64,000 nt of DNA, from assembly GCA_050157065.1 (NCBI GenBank), contig CP189573.1. One strand, written 5' to 3'. Origin of the DNA: Avipropionibacterium sp050157065. GTDB taxonomy: Bacteria; Actinomycetota; Actinomycetes; Propionibacteriales; Propionibacteriaceae. The notes below the pieces were generated by a model. The model searched no databases, was not told where the DNA came from, and was given only the letters and a program-made list of their open reading frames with translations. Position numbers and translations under genes: made by a program. The first letter of the stretch is position 1. Every line of letters begins with the position of its first letter. Below are positions 50,081-58,388 of the stretch, piece by piece.

Positions 50081-50850
50081 TGGCCCCGCATCCGTTCCCG
50101 ACACGGCGCCTCGTCGTCGGGCTCGGGCTGGCCGGGGCGGTGCTGCTGGCCAGCTGCACCGGGCCCACCACCACACCGCCGGCCCCGAGCACCCCGCCGG
50201 GCACCGTCGTGCCGGCGACGGCCGGGCCCTCGGGCCCGTCGGGAAGCTCCTCCCCCGGTGCGGGTCCGTCGTCGACCCCGACCCCACGGGCCCAGCCGCC
50301 CCGGCCGACGGCCCAGGCCGCCTCGACCGCCGGGTCGCTGACGGCTGCGGACCTGCCGGCCGAGTTGCCGGGCGGGTTCAGACCGGACGCCCGGGAGGCC
50401 GCCGAAGGTGAGTACGTCCCGAACGGGACGTGGGTGCACGAGGTGCCCGGCGAACAGGCGTCCTGGGAGGCGATGCCGCCGTGCGAGGCGAACCCAGGCG
50501 GTGGCTGGCCGGTGGCGCAGCACGCACTGGCCGGGACGTACGCCGACGCCCAGGGCCGTCCGGGGAACGGTTTGGTGCTGCAGTTCGCCGACGCCGGACA
50601 GGCCGCTGCGTACGCCCGCACCTACCGTGAGGTGCTGGGCAGCTGCCCCGAGCAGAACGGCATGCCCGCCGCTGCCGAGCTCGAGTCAGAGGCGGCGTGG
50701 TACGCCGGCCGACGGTCGTACGGACCGGAGCGCTGGAGCGAGGTGGTGGCCCACTCCGGGCCGCGGGTCTGGCTGGTGATCATCAACGATGCGGGGGCCA
50801 CCGAACCGACCGAGCTGGCGACCCTCGCCCGATCGCTGGTGGGCCGCTGA
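50080..50850 (+). CDS. Lipoprotein, unknown function
   Basis: 256 residues; ATG overlaps the LGFP stop (TGATG). A lipobox LLASC follows a short basic N-terminus (PTRRLVVGLGLAGAV), then a Pro/Ser/Thr-rich linker to about 85. The folded part has VPGEQASWEAMPPCE and LVLQFADAGQAAAYARTYREVL, similar to sensor-like or PknH_C-type lipoproteins, but the family is not certain. Co-translated with the LGFP protein, so it is probably part of the same envelope process. Confidence 0.75.
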   Translation: MAPHPFPTRRLVVGLGLAGAVLLASCTGPTTTPPAPSTPPGTVVPATAGPSGPSGSSSPGAGPSSTPTPRAQPPRPTAQAASTAGSLTAADLPAELPGGFRPDAREAAEGEYVPNGTWVHEVPGEQASWEAMPPCEANPGGGWPVAQHALAGTYADAQGRPGNGLVLQFADAGQAAAYARTYREVLGSCPEQNGMPAAAELESEAAWYAGRRSYGPERWSEVVAHSGPRVWLVIINDAGATEPTELATLARSLVGR

Positions 50851-50888
50851 GCACGGTCGTACCGCGGACCGTCCTCGAATCCTGATGC

Positions 50889-52297
50889 CTCATGTCAAGA
50901 TGCCCGCTTGGTGTGAGTCGTTGACTCATCTGAAGATGCCCGCGTGGGTGGGGTCGTTGACTCATCTGAGGATGCCCGCGTGGTGGGGCGGTTGAGTTTG
51001 GTTCGGCTGAGGTAGACGTGGTTGGTCTTGGCGCGGCGTTGGACCTGGCCTCGGCGGCGGGCGAGTTCGAGGAGGTTGCCTTGAAGGTCGGCGATCTGGT
51101 GGGTCAGGCCGAGGAGGTCGGTGTCGTGGTGCAGGGCTTCGAGTCGGGTCCGGTCGTGGGGGTCGAGCAGGTCGGGGTGGTCGCGGAGGAGCCGGTCCAG
51201 CGGGGTGGTGGCTTGGTCGTAGCGTTTCGACACCTTCGCGCCGGTGCGGTGTTTCTCGACGAGCTTTTGTTGGGGGAGGAACAGGTTGACCTGGCACGAC
51301 ACCAGCGGCCACAGCTGGTTGAGCAGGGTGAGCTCGCGGCGGGTGTCGTAGCGGTGGTAGCCGACGTTGCGGCGGACCACTGACCAGTTCTTCTGCTCGA
51401 TGTGGGCCTGGTCGTTGGAGTGCGCGGCCCGGCCGCGGGAGAAGCTGATCTGGCGGCTGGCGCACCAGCGCAGCAGGTGGTGGTTGATGAACTCGGAGCC
51501 GTTGTCGGAGTGGATGCCGGCGAGGTGGAACGGGAACCGGAGTTGGAGTTGTTCCAACGCGGTGGCGACGATTCGTTCGCCCTTGGACCGCACTGAGATC
51601 GACTCGGTCCAGCCGGTCGCGACGTCGGTGGCGTCGAGGGTGTAGTGGAACTCGCCGTTGTTGTCGCCGCCCTCGTGGCCGACCAGGTCGATCTGGATGA
51701 ACCCGGGCCGGGTGTCGTCCCACTCGGCCCACGTCTTCAACGGGATCGAGGTCTTCAACAACGATCCGGGTCGGGTGTGGGACATGCCCTGCTGCGCCAC
51801 CAGGCCGGTGCGGGCCGGCGCCAGCCGGCGGTCCATCGTGGCTGCCGACATGGCACGCACCTGCGCGATCACCGTCGGGTCGATCCGGTCGAGGTGGCCG
51901 AACCGGGCCAGGTTGTCCAACGCGGCATCGATCCCGGGCTGGAGCCGTTTGCCACACGGTCCGTCCAGCACCGCCCAACACCGGGTCAACACCTCGACCG
52001 CGGCATCGTCATAGCGCCGCACCGGTTCCCGGGCCTTCCGCGGGCGTGGGGTGTCGCCTTGGGCCAGCATCGTCCGGATCGCCTTGCGGGCATGGTCACG
52101 ATGCCAGCCCGTCACCTCACACACCGCGTCCAGGATCGCGCCCTTCTCGGCCCGGGTCGCCTTCGGCCACTTCGCCAGCTGCGCCTGCGTGATCGCCTTC
52201 CGCTGCGTCAACGTCAACTCCATCCCACGAGGGTCCACCCCACGCGGGCATCTTGAGATGAGTCAACGACCCCACCCACGCGGGCATCTTGGATGAG
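50889..52297 (-). mobile_element. Insertion sequence with iterated terminal repeats
   Basis: The left end has three direct copies of CTCATCTGAAGATGCCCGCG-type units at 50889, 50925 and 50961 (36-bp period). The right end has two inverted copies ending at 52262 and 52297 (35-bp period). They enclose one DDE transposase gene. The outermost units CTCATGTCAAGATGCCCGC and CTCATCCAAGATGCCCGC form the imperfect inverted repeat. No clear target duplication was identified, so the exact borders are uncertain by several bases. It lies between a lipoprotein gene and a tRNA-Asp. Confidence 0.85.
50895..52238 (-). CDS. DDE (rve-type) transposase, IS family uncertain
   Basis: 447 residues; GTG at 52238 or ATG at 52223. 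The N-terminal HTH contains RKAITQAQLAKWPKATRAEK and GWHRDHARKAIRTML. The catalytic core reads IQIDLVGHE, IHSDNGSEFINHHLL and AHIEQKN, giving D, D and E. The C-terminal region runs into the terminal repeats of the element and reads TRASSDESTTPP twice, because the repeats are translated. The protein resembles IS481/IS3-like integrases in its core; the family name would need an ISfinder search. Confidence 0.88.
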   Translation of the reverse strand: MDPRGMELTLTQRKAITQAQLAKWPKATRAEKGAILDAVCEVTGWHRDHARKAIRTMLAQGDTPRPRKAREPVRRYDDAAVEVLTRCWAVLDGPCGKRLQPGIDAALDNLARFGHLDRIDPTVIAQVRAMSAATMDRRLAPARTGLVAQQGMSHTRPGSLLKTSIPLKTWAEWDDTRPGFIQIDLVGHEGGDNNGEFHYTLDATDVATGWTESISVRSKGERIVATALEQLQLRFPFHLAGIHSDNGSEFINHHLLRWCASRQISFSRGRAAHSNDQAHIEQKNWSVVRRNVGYHRYDTRRELTLLNQLWPLVSCQVNLFLPQQKLVEKHRTGAKVSKRYDQATTPLDRLLRDHPDLLDPHDRTRLEALHHDTDLLGLTHQIADLQGNLLELARRRGQVQRRAKTNHVYLSRTKLNRPTTRASSDESTTPPTRASSDESTTHTKRAS

Positions 52298-52369
52298 TCA
52301 ACGCGCGAATTGGCACAGGCCGTCCCGGTCAGGTATTGTTTCGCCGGTTGGCAGCGATGCAACACACCA

Positions 52370-52443
52370 GGCCCCGTGGCGCAGTTGGTTAGCGCGCCGC
52401 CCTGTCACGGCGGAGGTCGCGGGTTCGAGTCCCGTCGGGGTCG
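52370..52443 (+). tRNA. tRNA-Asp (anticodon GTC)
   Basis: GGCCCCG pairs with CGGGGTC (one G-U). The anticodon loop CTGTCAC gives GTC, and the T-arm contains GGTTCGAGTCC. It is 52 nt upstream of tRNA-Phe. Confidence 0.96.
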
Positions 52444-52494
52444 CCCAGCGGTGATGTCACAGCGTCGCCGCTTTTGTGTTGCTGCCAACACCTT

Positions 52495-52571
52495 GGCCAG
52501 GTAGCTCAGTTGGTACGAGCGTCCGCCTGAAAAGTGGAAGGTCGCCGGTTCGACCCCGGCCCTGGCCACCA
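52495..52571 (+). tRNA. tRNA-Phe (anticodon GAA), probable prophage attachment region
   Basis: GGCCAGG pairs with CCTGGCC, discriminator A and encoded CCA to 52571. The anticodon loop CTGAAAA gives GAA. The prophage begins directly downstream and its leftward integrase lies about 800 nt away, so the 3' end of this tRNA is the likely attachment site; the second att copy would lie outside the window. Confidence 0.95.
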
Positions 52572-52590
52572 CCGCACCAGACCGTCGTTG

Positions 52591-52626
52591 CCCCCGGAAT
52601 CCCTGCCACACAAGGGAAGCCGGGGG
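52591..52626 (+). terminator. Rho-independent-like terminator after the tRNA pair
   Basis: CCCCCGG-AAT-CCCT pairs with AGGG-AAG-CCGGGGG, followed by CCTTGTTCTTTCTC, a T-rich run. It ends the tRNA-Asp/tRNA-Phe transcript. Confidence 0.85.
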
Positions 52627-52746
52627 GCCTTGTTCTTTCTCTCGCAATCCCCGACGTTCCCCAACCGGCCCCGACGGCACTCCGTCATCGTTTACCGGAT
52701 CGGCTTACCGCCCCGCCTGCAACATGGCCCAGTCTTACCCAGATCC

Positions 52747-52806
52747 TTACCGGATCATGGCGTCCATCCGGTCCGCGACGTCGTCGAGACCGCGGTCCCA
52801 CAGGTG
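52747..52806 (-). pseudogene. Orphan integrase C-terminal tail (19 codons plus stop)
   Basis: Read leftward this encodes HLWDRGLDDVADRMDAMIR and TAA. The complete integrase at 53391 ends with HLWDRGLDDVAAVRMDGLL. The amino acids are nearly the same, but many third codon positions differ, so this is not a recent duplication. The HNH endonuclease gene lies exactly between the two tails. It is either the original 3' end of the integrase, displaced by a mobile endonuclease cassette, or the relic of a second integrase. Confidence 0.7.
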
Positions 52807-52822
52807 CCCTAGACTGTCTAGC

Positions 52823-53410
52823 ATGAGTTGCACCATTCCCGGATGTGACCACGTCGCCACCCGGCGCGGATGGTGCGACACTCACTACCGGCAGAGACTG
52901 CGAGCCGGCCAACTCGACCAGGGCACACTGCAGCGGGCACCACGCAACGCGACGCCAGTCGAACGACTTGAGCACCGCGGATGGGACGTAACCCCCACAG
53001 GATGCTGGGAACTGCGCACCACGACAACGCGGCCACACCCTCGGATCAAGCTCGCGGGCAGGACATGGGCGATCGCTTCCCGCGTCGCCTACGAGGCGTG
53101 GGTCGGCCCGATCCCTGATGGCCTCTGCGTCCTTCACCGCTGCGACAACCCACCCTGTGTCAATCCGGGCCACCTCTTCCTCGGCACGCGCACCGACAAC
53201 TCCGTCGACAAAGTGACTAAGCGGCGAGCACCCAACGGCGAGCGCATGCGCCACAAGCTGACGGACGTCCAAGTTGCCGAGATCAGGACCCTCCACGAGT
53301 CAGGATCGTCCCAGGCGACGCTTGCTCGCAGGTTCGGGGTATCCAGCGGACACGTCTCTCAGATCGTCAACGGCAAGACCAGGGTCGAGGTCACGCGTCC
53401 CCGCCGCTGA
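52823..53410 (+). CDS. HNH endonuclease (HNH_3, homing-type) with C-terminal HTH
   Basis: 195 residues from the ATG at 52823, directly after a palindrome (CTAGACTGTCTAG) that could overlap a -10 box. A zinc-knuckle N-terminus (CTIPGCDH, GWCDTHYRQRL) is followed by GCWEL and the HNH core VLHRCDNPPCVNPGHLFLGT. The C-terminus contains an HTH (SQATLARRFGVSSGHVSQIVNGK). This is the layout of free-standing homing endonucleases. It is antiparallel to the integrase and overlaps its 3' end by 20 nt. It may be a selfish cassette that invaded the integrase gene. Confidence 0.88.
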   Translation: MSCTIPGCDHVATRRGWCDTHYRQRLRAGQLDQGTLQRAPRNATPVERLEHRGWDVTPTGCWELRTTTTRPHPRIKLAGRTWAIASRVAYEAWVGPIPDGLCVLHRCDNPPCVNPGHLFLGTRTDNSVDKVTKRRAPNGERMRHKLTDVQVAEIRTLHESGSSQATLARRFGVSSGHVSQIVNGKTRVEVTRPRR

Positions 53411-54430
53411 GCAGGCCATCCATTCGTACGGCGGCGACATCATCCAGCCCTCGATCCCACAGGTGTGAGTACAGGTCCAGCGTCATCGCTGCGGTCGCGT
53501 GCCCGAGCATCCGCTGCACCGCCTTCACGTCGGCACCCGACGCGATCGCCAACGAAGCCGCAGTGTGCCTCAGATCATGGATGCGGAACCCGGACGGGAC
53601 CAGCGGCTCCCATACCCGTTCGCGCCAGTTGTCCACGTCCACCCGACCGCCACGCGGCGCGGTGAACAACGGCTCACCCTTCGCCCGCTCGAGCGGCAGC
53701 ATCGCGAGCACACTGGCCGGGACCGGCACATCCCGCGCCATCCCGGTCTTCGACTTCCGCACCCGGGCACGACGTCGCCGCACGTCGACATCGCCGACGT
53801 TCAGCGCTGCCGCCTCACCGACCCGGATCCCCGTCGTGCCGAGCATCATCACCATGGCCCGGTACACGCCCGCGCCCACAGCCAGGGCGACCAGCTCGTC
53901 CGCTTCGAGGTACTGCGGCTCGACCCGCCGCAGCTGCCCCGGGTTGATCCCCTCGCACGGATTCTTGTCGAGCATGCCGCGGTCGATCGCGATCTTCAGG
54001 GCACCCCGCAAGCACTGCAGCGCCTTCGCCCGCGTGGCGTTCGCCGCTGGGCGCACCACCAGCCGGTCGCCCTTGCCGCGCTCCGACGTCATCGACGCGA
54101 TCCACACCTGCACTTCGTCGTGGCGGACCTCGGTGACCGGCACGGTCCCCCACCGGGCGCGGACCCGCGACGCGTCAGCCTTCGCCGCGAGTACGCTCTT
54201 CCGCGCCAGGTGCTGCTTCCCTGCCTTCCAGATGTCGACCATCGCCCCGACCGACTCCGCACCGGCCGGGGCGTGGCGGTCGCGAGGGTGCGCCAGTGCT
54301 GGTCGGCCTCGGTCTTCGTCCGGAAGCTCTTCGTCGGGTGACCGGGATGGGTGACCCGGTACCGCAGCCCGCGACCGTGACGCTTCGTGGGCTGGTCGTC
54401 CCGGCCGACCCACAGGTCGATCACCCCCAT
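53391..54430 (-). pseudogene. Tyrosine-recombinase integrase, frame disrupted near 54268
   Basis: The N-terminal part from the ATG at 54430 (RYRVTHPGHPTKSFRTKTEA, an arm-binding domain) runs in one frame to about TLATATP. The catalytic part (AGAESVGAMVDIWKAG onward) is in the next frame. A single missing base in the CCCC run at 54268-54271 (on the minus strand) restores the join. The catalytic domain is otherwise intact, with TGIRVGEAAAL, HDLRHTAASLA, MLGHATAAMT and the Tyr in DLYSHLWDRG. It overlaps the upstream DUF3263 gene by 10 nt. It is either inactivated or misassembled. Confidence 0.82.
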
Positions 54431-54651
54431 GACACACTCCGCAGCGACCTCGCGGCGCGCCGGTCGTCGCGGATCCTGCGGAGCCGGCCGACGACACCCG
54501 GGTACTTGCGCAGCGCTTCTGGGTCATCGATCAGCTTCGCGAGGCGCAGGTGGTACTCGTCTGTGCGGATCTGCAGGTCGTCGGAGACCCGCTGCCGCTG
54601 TGGCCGGGGCAGGTGGCAGGTCTCGATGATCCTGCGGTCGATGTCAGTCAT
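54421..54651 (-). CDS. DUF3263-like small protein
   Basis: 76 residues from the ATG at 54651 (MTDIDRRIIETCHLP). The conserved segment reads IDDPEALRKYPGVVGRLRRI followed by RDDRRAAR, the hallmark of DUF3263 in actinophages. It overlaps the integrase start by 10 nt and the upstream zinc-ribbon gene by 8 nt, so the genes are coupled. Confidence 0.78.
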   Translation of the reverse strand: MTDIDRRIIETCHLPRPQRQRVSDDLQIRTDEYHLRLAKLIDDPEALRKYPGVVGRLRRIRDDRRAARSLRSVSWG

Positions 54652-54829
54652 AGCTCTGGTCACCGCCGCCGCCGAGGCTGCCAGGGCCCATCGGGCACTC
54701 TCGGTTGCCACACACGCGCACAGTTTTGGTTGGGCCGGGCCCGCCCAGGCTTCGGCTCTGGTGCGTCTTCGTCGTGAGTGAACGACCGCAGGTCCTGCAC
54801 TTCGTGTTCGGGATCCTGAGCTCGTTCAT
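54644..54829 (-). CDS. Small zinc-ribbon protein
   Basis: 61 residues from the ATG at 54829, with AGGAG 6 nt upstream. CRTCGRSL and CGNRECPMG supply four cysteines in a ribbon pattern. The end overlaps the DUF3263 start. A longer frame upstream is not supported by a ribosome site. It is probably a phage regulator or scaffold. Confidence 0.7.
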   Translation of the reverse strand: MNELRIPNTKCRTCGRSLTTKTHQSRSLGGPGPTKTVRVCGNRECPMGPGSLGGGGDQSYD

Positions 54830-54908
54830 GATGTTCTCCTTCGTTGGTGTGCAGGCGCCCGATGCGCCTGTCCACATGTATAGACAGGGCCACCGACAGT
54901 TCCGCTGT

Positions 54909-55340
54909 TCACAATTCCTCCAACCTTCTTGCCACGTACGCCCGCTCTGCGGCCGGCGCGTGCACCGGGTCGAGCCGGGCCCACAGCGTCGGCTCGTCGA
55001 CCCACAGGTCGTCCGCTGCGCCGTCGTAGTCGTCGCCGTAGAAGCACAGGGCATCGGCTACCGCGGTGATGTCCGGCAACAGCCACGCGGCCGCAGCAGC
55101 ACGGACCTGACGTTCAACTCTGGGCGGTTGGCAGCCGCGGTGGTCCCGGCGGAGATGGACAAGCTCGTGCGCGAGGGTCGAGCGTCGCTCACGTTGGACG
55201 AGACCACGGTGCATCCAGATCCGGGCAACCCCGTCAGTCAGCGCCCAGATGCCGTGCGGCAGGTCGGCCCAGTGGACGTCGATGTGGGGGTGGTTGGTGC
55301 GGAGGTCCCGCCAGGGGTGCGGCAGCTGTGGCGGTGGCAT
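54909..55340 (-). CDS. ImmA/IrrE-family metallopeptidase
   Basis: 143 residues. The motif THAHEL is represented by TLAHELVHLRRDH, with H58-E59-L-V-H62 as HExxH. This is the size and position of phage or ICE ImmA-type peptidases that cleave a repressor. It lies between the integrase block and the DUF488 gene and is divergent from DUF488. In ICEBs1-like systems ImmA cleaves ImmR; here the likely target is the XRE repressor at 56692-57335 (inference). Confidence 0.87.
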   Translation of the reverse strand: MPPPQLPHPWRDLRTNHPHIDVHWADLPHGIWALTDGVARIWMHRGLVQRERRSTLAHELVHLRRDHRGCQPPRVERQVRAAAAAWLLPDITAVADALCFYGDDYDGAADDLWVDEPTLWARLDPVHAPAAERAYVARRLEEL

Positions 55341-55438
55341 GGATCCTGACCGTAGTGGCCGGGGCAGACAGGATCCGCTGACGCCGCGGAAAGTCGCAGA
55401 ATGCGAACACTCGTACTGAAGTCTGTCAGACTGACCCC

Positions 55439-55882
55439 ATGCACGAACTTTCCTCCCTCGTCTCGATCGGTTACGAAGGACGCGACGCTGACGACCTGGT
55501 CCAGCGGCTCGTCTCCGAGAACGTGACTGTCCTCGTCGATGTCCGACTCACCCCCATCTCTCGGAAGCCTGGTTTGTCCAAGACTCGCCTCGCGGAGAAG
55601 CTCGAGGCTGCCGGCATCCGATACGTGCATCACCGCGAGCTCGGCAACCCGAAGGACAACCGCGACGGGTACCGTGCTGGCAGCTTGGCTAGCCGGGAAC
55701 GGTTCGCCCGGGTCCTCCAAGACCAACAGGCCGAGGAGGCGCTAGCCCACGTCCGCGAGCTACTCGAAGGCGGATCGGTAGCCCTGTTGTGTTTCGAGCG
55801 TGACCACTCGCACTGTCACCGCAGGATGGTCGCCGACGCGATCCGGCGACAGGTGCCCGATGTACGGCTGGTGACCGTCTAG
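55439..55882 (+). CDS. DUF488-family protein
   Basis: 147 residues. SIGYEGRDADDL, VLVDVRLTPISRKPGLSK, HRELGNP and CFERDHSHCHRRMVADA are the DUF488 landmarks. The function is unknown; the family is often found beside defence or mobile genes. It is preceded by the perfect inverted repeat AGTCTGTCAGACT (55420-55432) close to the start, a possible operator. It is convergent with, and overlaps by 4 nt, the frame-disrupted gene at 55879-56689. Confidence 0.88.
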   Translation: MHELSSLVSIGYEGRDADDLVQRLVSENVTVLVDVRLTPISRKPGLSKTRLAEKLEAAGIRYVHHRELGNPKDNRDGYRAGSLASRERFARVLQDQQAEEALAHVRELLEGGSVALLCFERDHSHCHRRMVADAIRRQVPDVRLVTV

Positions 55883-56689
55883 GTCTTCTTTGGCCACCAC
55901 ACGCCCAGCACCGAGAAGGACTGCCGGTACTGATGTTGGTTCCCGATGAAGAAATACGTGTCCTTGGTGTCAGCCACCATAGACTCCCACTTTTCCAAGA
56001 CCTTTTGGCCGGTCAGGTCACCGTAAATCTTCTGCCACGCGTGCCCCGAAGACCCAACCTCCCAGTCAAGCACTTCTTGCTTGTGGCCGTTGTCGCAGCT
56101 AGGAGATTCACAGTGGTAGTGGTACCGGATTCGATGCGGGACGGGCTTCAGTTGATTGAGTGGTGGCGTAAAGAGGTCGCCCTGCGCAGCTCGTTCTACC
56201 TTGGTCAGCTGAGTTCGTGACCAGTCCTTGCCTGGCAGGAGCTCCACCCTGGTCACGGTCGGCCGAACAAGCCCCAGCGAGGGCGCGCCGACGTCCATCG
56301 TGACCGCCCGGTTCGCCGCGACCAGATCGCAGGTTGTGGTCGCTCCGAGCAGCGGACCGATGAGCTCGCGCCTTCGCGTCCAATTCTTCTTCGTATCAAT
56401 CGCTTCGCCGAGCTGAAGCGAGCGATTCCAGATCCGGTTTGTACGACTCCGGCCGGGGGTCGTACGACCCGCGTGGCGCGGCATCAATCTCGACGATCTG
56501 CCACTTCTTGAACTTGTCGGCATAGTCCATCGCCCTGAATGAGATGGGGTAAAGCCTCACCCAGGACGGCTCCGGACCGTCCAGACGCACGCCGGCGACA
56601 CACACCGTCTCCACGTGATTCTGCGATGGGGTCGGGTACGTCTTGACCGTCACCAGTAGTTTCATCCGCTCGTAACCCTGCTTCGGCAT
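55879..56689 (-). pseudogene. Unknown prophage cargo protein, one-base frameshift near 56420
   Basis: The N-terminal frame from the ATG at 56689 (LLVTVKTYPTPSQNHVETVC, then RLYPISFRAMDYADKFKKW) ends at DLESLASARRSD. The C-terminal frame resumes with QLGEAIDTKKNWTRRRELIG and continues to VLGVWWPKKT. One extra base separates them (811 nt total). A C-H-rich segment (HYHCESPSCDNGHKQ) suggests a metal-binding site. I do not recognise the family. Location between the repressor and DUF488 suggests a moron (accessory or immunity) gene. Confidence 0.7.
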
Positions 56690-56691
56690 TG

Positions 56692-57335
56692 CTACTCCTT
56701 CTTCTCATCGTTGAGTTGTTCGGACGCCTCGTCCTGCTCGCGCCGGCGACGGTACCAGCCGGCTCCTGCTGCTCGGTGCGGGCGGCGAGCTCGTCGATGT
56801 CGTCAGGCAGCTCGGGTGGGCTGGGGAACTGGTGCACGGTTGCCTCGTGTCCAGGGGGCAGGCGCTCGCGGTGGGGGATGATCTCGTCGTCGATGATCAC
56901 GTCGGCCAGGTCGTCGACCGGCGGCCGCACGCCGCCTGGTTGTAGCTGGTCCCCGGCGTCTTGTTTGCCGGCCGGGGTCGGCGGTGTGTTTTGGGTGGCT
57001 TCCGCATCGCCACCACTCCCCTTCGCTATGGCGATGATCAGCTCTGTGATCGCCGCCTGCTGACGAGGGTCGAGCCGGGAAACCTCTGGGGGTGGGACCC
57101 ACTCGCCTGCGCCGACCTGGACGCCGGCCGCCTGGTGAACCGCTGTGAGTGGCAGGTCGTATGCGTCGGCCAGGGCCTGCAACGTCTGCTCGTCTGGGTG
57201 CTCCGGGTGGTTACCGCGTTGGTAGTCAGCCAGTGTGGCGAAGTGGAGCCGCCCCTCGATCTTGTCGGCGCGAGCCCTCACGGACATCCGGCGCTGGTCG
57301 TTCGCTCGCTTCAGGAGCTCACTCAGTGCCGTCAT
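56692..57335 (-). pseudogene. XRE-family repressor-like protein, frame disrupted near 56760
   Basis: From the ATG at 57335 (GGAG upstream) about 190 residues read in one frame. The HTH contains RRMSVRARADKIEGRLHF and ADYQRGNHPEHPDEQTLQAL. After ARTEQQEPAG the coding frame changes to WYRRRREQDEASEQLNDEKK and a stop at 56692, two nt before the next ATG, which shows that this is the native end. One base is missing. The protein is probably the prophage master repressor, divergent from the Cro-like gene across the operator region. Confidence 0.72.
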
Positions 57336-57371
57336 GGCTCCATGCTCCGGTGACACGTAGAGGCGCAGCAA

Positions 57372-57529
57372 CTCGACTGTAGGCAGACACGACTACAAAC
57401 TACAGCGCTGTACGACTGGCGTCCCGCCTGACGTGCCTAAATCTGGGCTTGCGTCCGTAGGCACAAGGTGCCTACACTGTAGGACGTCGTTGACTACAAA
57501 CGACACATCGCCTACATTGAAGGAGGAAC
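57372..57529. promoter_or_regulatory. Divergent repressor/Cro operator-promoter region
   Basis: A perfect inverted repeat GTAGGCACAAGGTGCCTAC lies at 57457-57475. It overlaps a rightward promoter candidate: TTGCGT (57449-57454), 18 nt, TACACT (57473-57478). A second, stronger-looking pair is TTGACT (57490-57495), 17 nt, TACATT (57513-57518). CTACA half-sites recur in the region. AGGAGG lies immediately before the Cro-like ATG (57530). Likely the lysis/lysogeny control region. Confidence 0.65.
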
Positions 57530-57817
57530 ATGCACCACCTGGACGCCTGGAGGCTGATCGTGAAACTGAAGTCACACCGAGCACTGCGGGAGTACATGGC
57601 GTTCCACAAGCTCAGCTCCCGAGGTCTCGCCCGCAAGGCCGGCTTGAAGCACGCGGCTGTCGGCCACCTGACCCGCGACCCGAAGCTGCCGACATCCCGG
57701 AACACGTGCTCTCTCCGCACGGCCCGATCCATCGAGGAGGCGTTGGGGTGCCCGCCCGGATTCCTTTTTGAACCCTCGATGTCGCCTGTAGCCGACTCCA
57801 AGCGACGCGCGGCCTGA
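57530..57817 (+). CDS. Cro/excisionase-like HTH protein
   Basis: 95 residues with an excellent ribosome site (GAAGGAGG). The HTH region reads FHKLSSRGLARKAGLKHAAVGHL and the tail is basic. It is the first rightward gene opposite the repressor, the usual place of Cro or an early activator. The XRE-like fold is inferred. Confidence 0.75.
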   Translation: MHHLDAWRLIVKLKSHRALREYMAFHKLSSRGLARKAGLKHAAVGHLTRDPKLPTSRNTCSLRTARSIEEALGCPPGFLFEPSMSPVADSKRRAA

Positions 57818-57874
57818 CCGCGGCAACGCACCCAGCATCACCACGGCCCACACACCACAGAAGACGAGAAACCA

Positions 57875-58162
57875 ATGAAGACACCCACCAGCTACCACGC
57901 CAGCCTCGCCGACGCCATCGAGGCCCGCGCGACCGGCCCGTTCGACTACTCCCTCTGCCTGTACATCAGCGACGGCGGAACGCTCATCATCGCGTCGACC
58001 CCCGAGATGACTGACTCCCGTCGGCCCCGCGACCTGTTGGCGGTCCTCCCCATCGACCTCGGAGCTGGGCGCGTGATCCCGCTCTGGCCGGCAGTCAACC
58101 CGGACCTGGTCAACGGGCTCGAGCAGGAGCTCGCCCAGCGTGCCGCGGCGGTGACGGCATGA
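57875..58162 (+). CDS. Hypothetical prophage protein
   Basis: 95 residues (MKTPTSYHASLADAIEA). It overlaps the next gene start by 4 nt (ATGA). No family recognised; acidic C-terminus (LVNGLEQELAQR). Early-operon position. Confidence 0.65.
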   Translation: MKTPTSYHASLADAIEARATGPFDYSLCLYISDGGTLIIASTPEMTDSRRPRDLLAVLPIDLGAGRVIPLWPAVNPDLVNGLEQELAQRAAAVTA

Positions 58163-58388
58163 CCGCCGCCAACCACGGCATGAGCACCGGGCCCAACCCC
58201 ACAGACGTCGCCGAGCTCCGCGACCTGCTCGACCTGATGGGCAACTTCACCAGCAACGACCAGACCAGCGAGCCCGCTACCTCCTGACATCGGACTGGCT
58301 GCGCAACAACGGCGCACGCCTGGCAGAAGAGTCGCACGCCGCGCTGGCTGAGCTCAGGGCACGAGCACAGGCGGGCGGCCGGTCGTGA
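58159..58388 (+). pseudogene. Short phage protein disrupted by an apparent 5-bp duplication
   Basis: The ATG frame reads LRDLLDLMGNFTSNDQ and then stops at 58285 after TSEPATS. In another frame, RARYLLTSDWLRNNGARLAEE continues to 58388. The tandem GACCAGACCAG near 58250-58258 suggests that ACCAG was duplicated; removing it joins the two parts. The family is unknown but the restored protein looks like a small actinophage protein. Confidence 0.55.
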
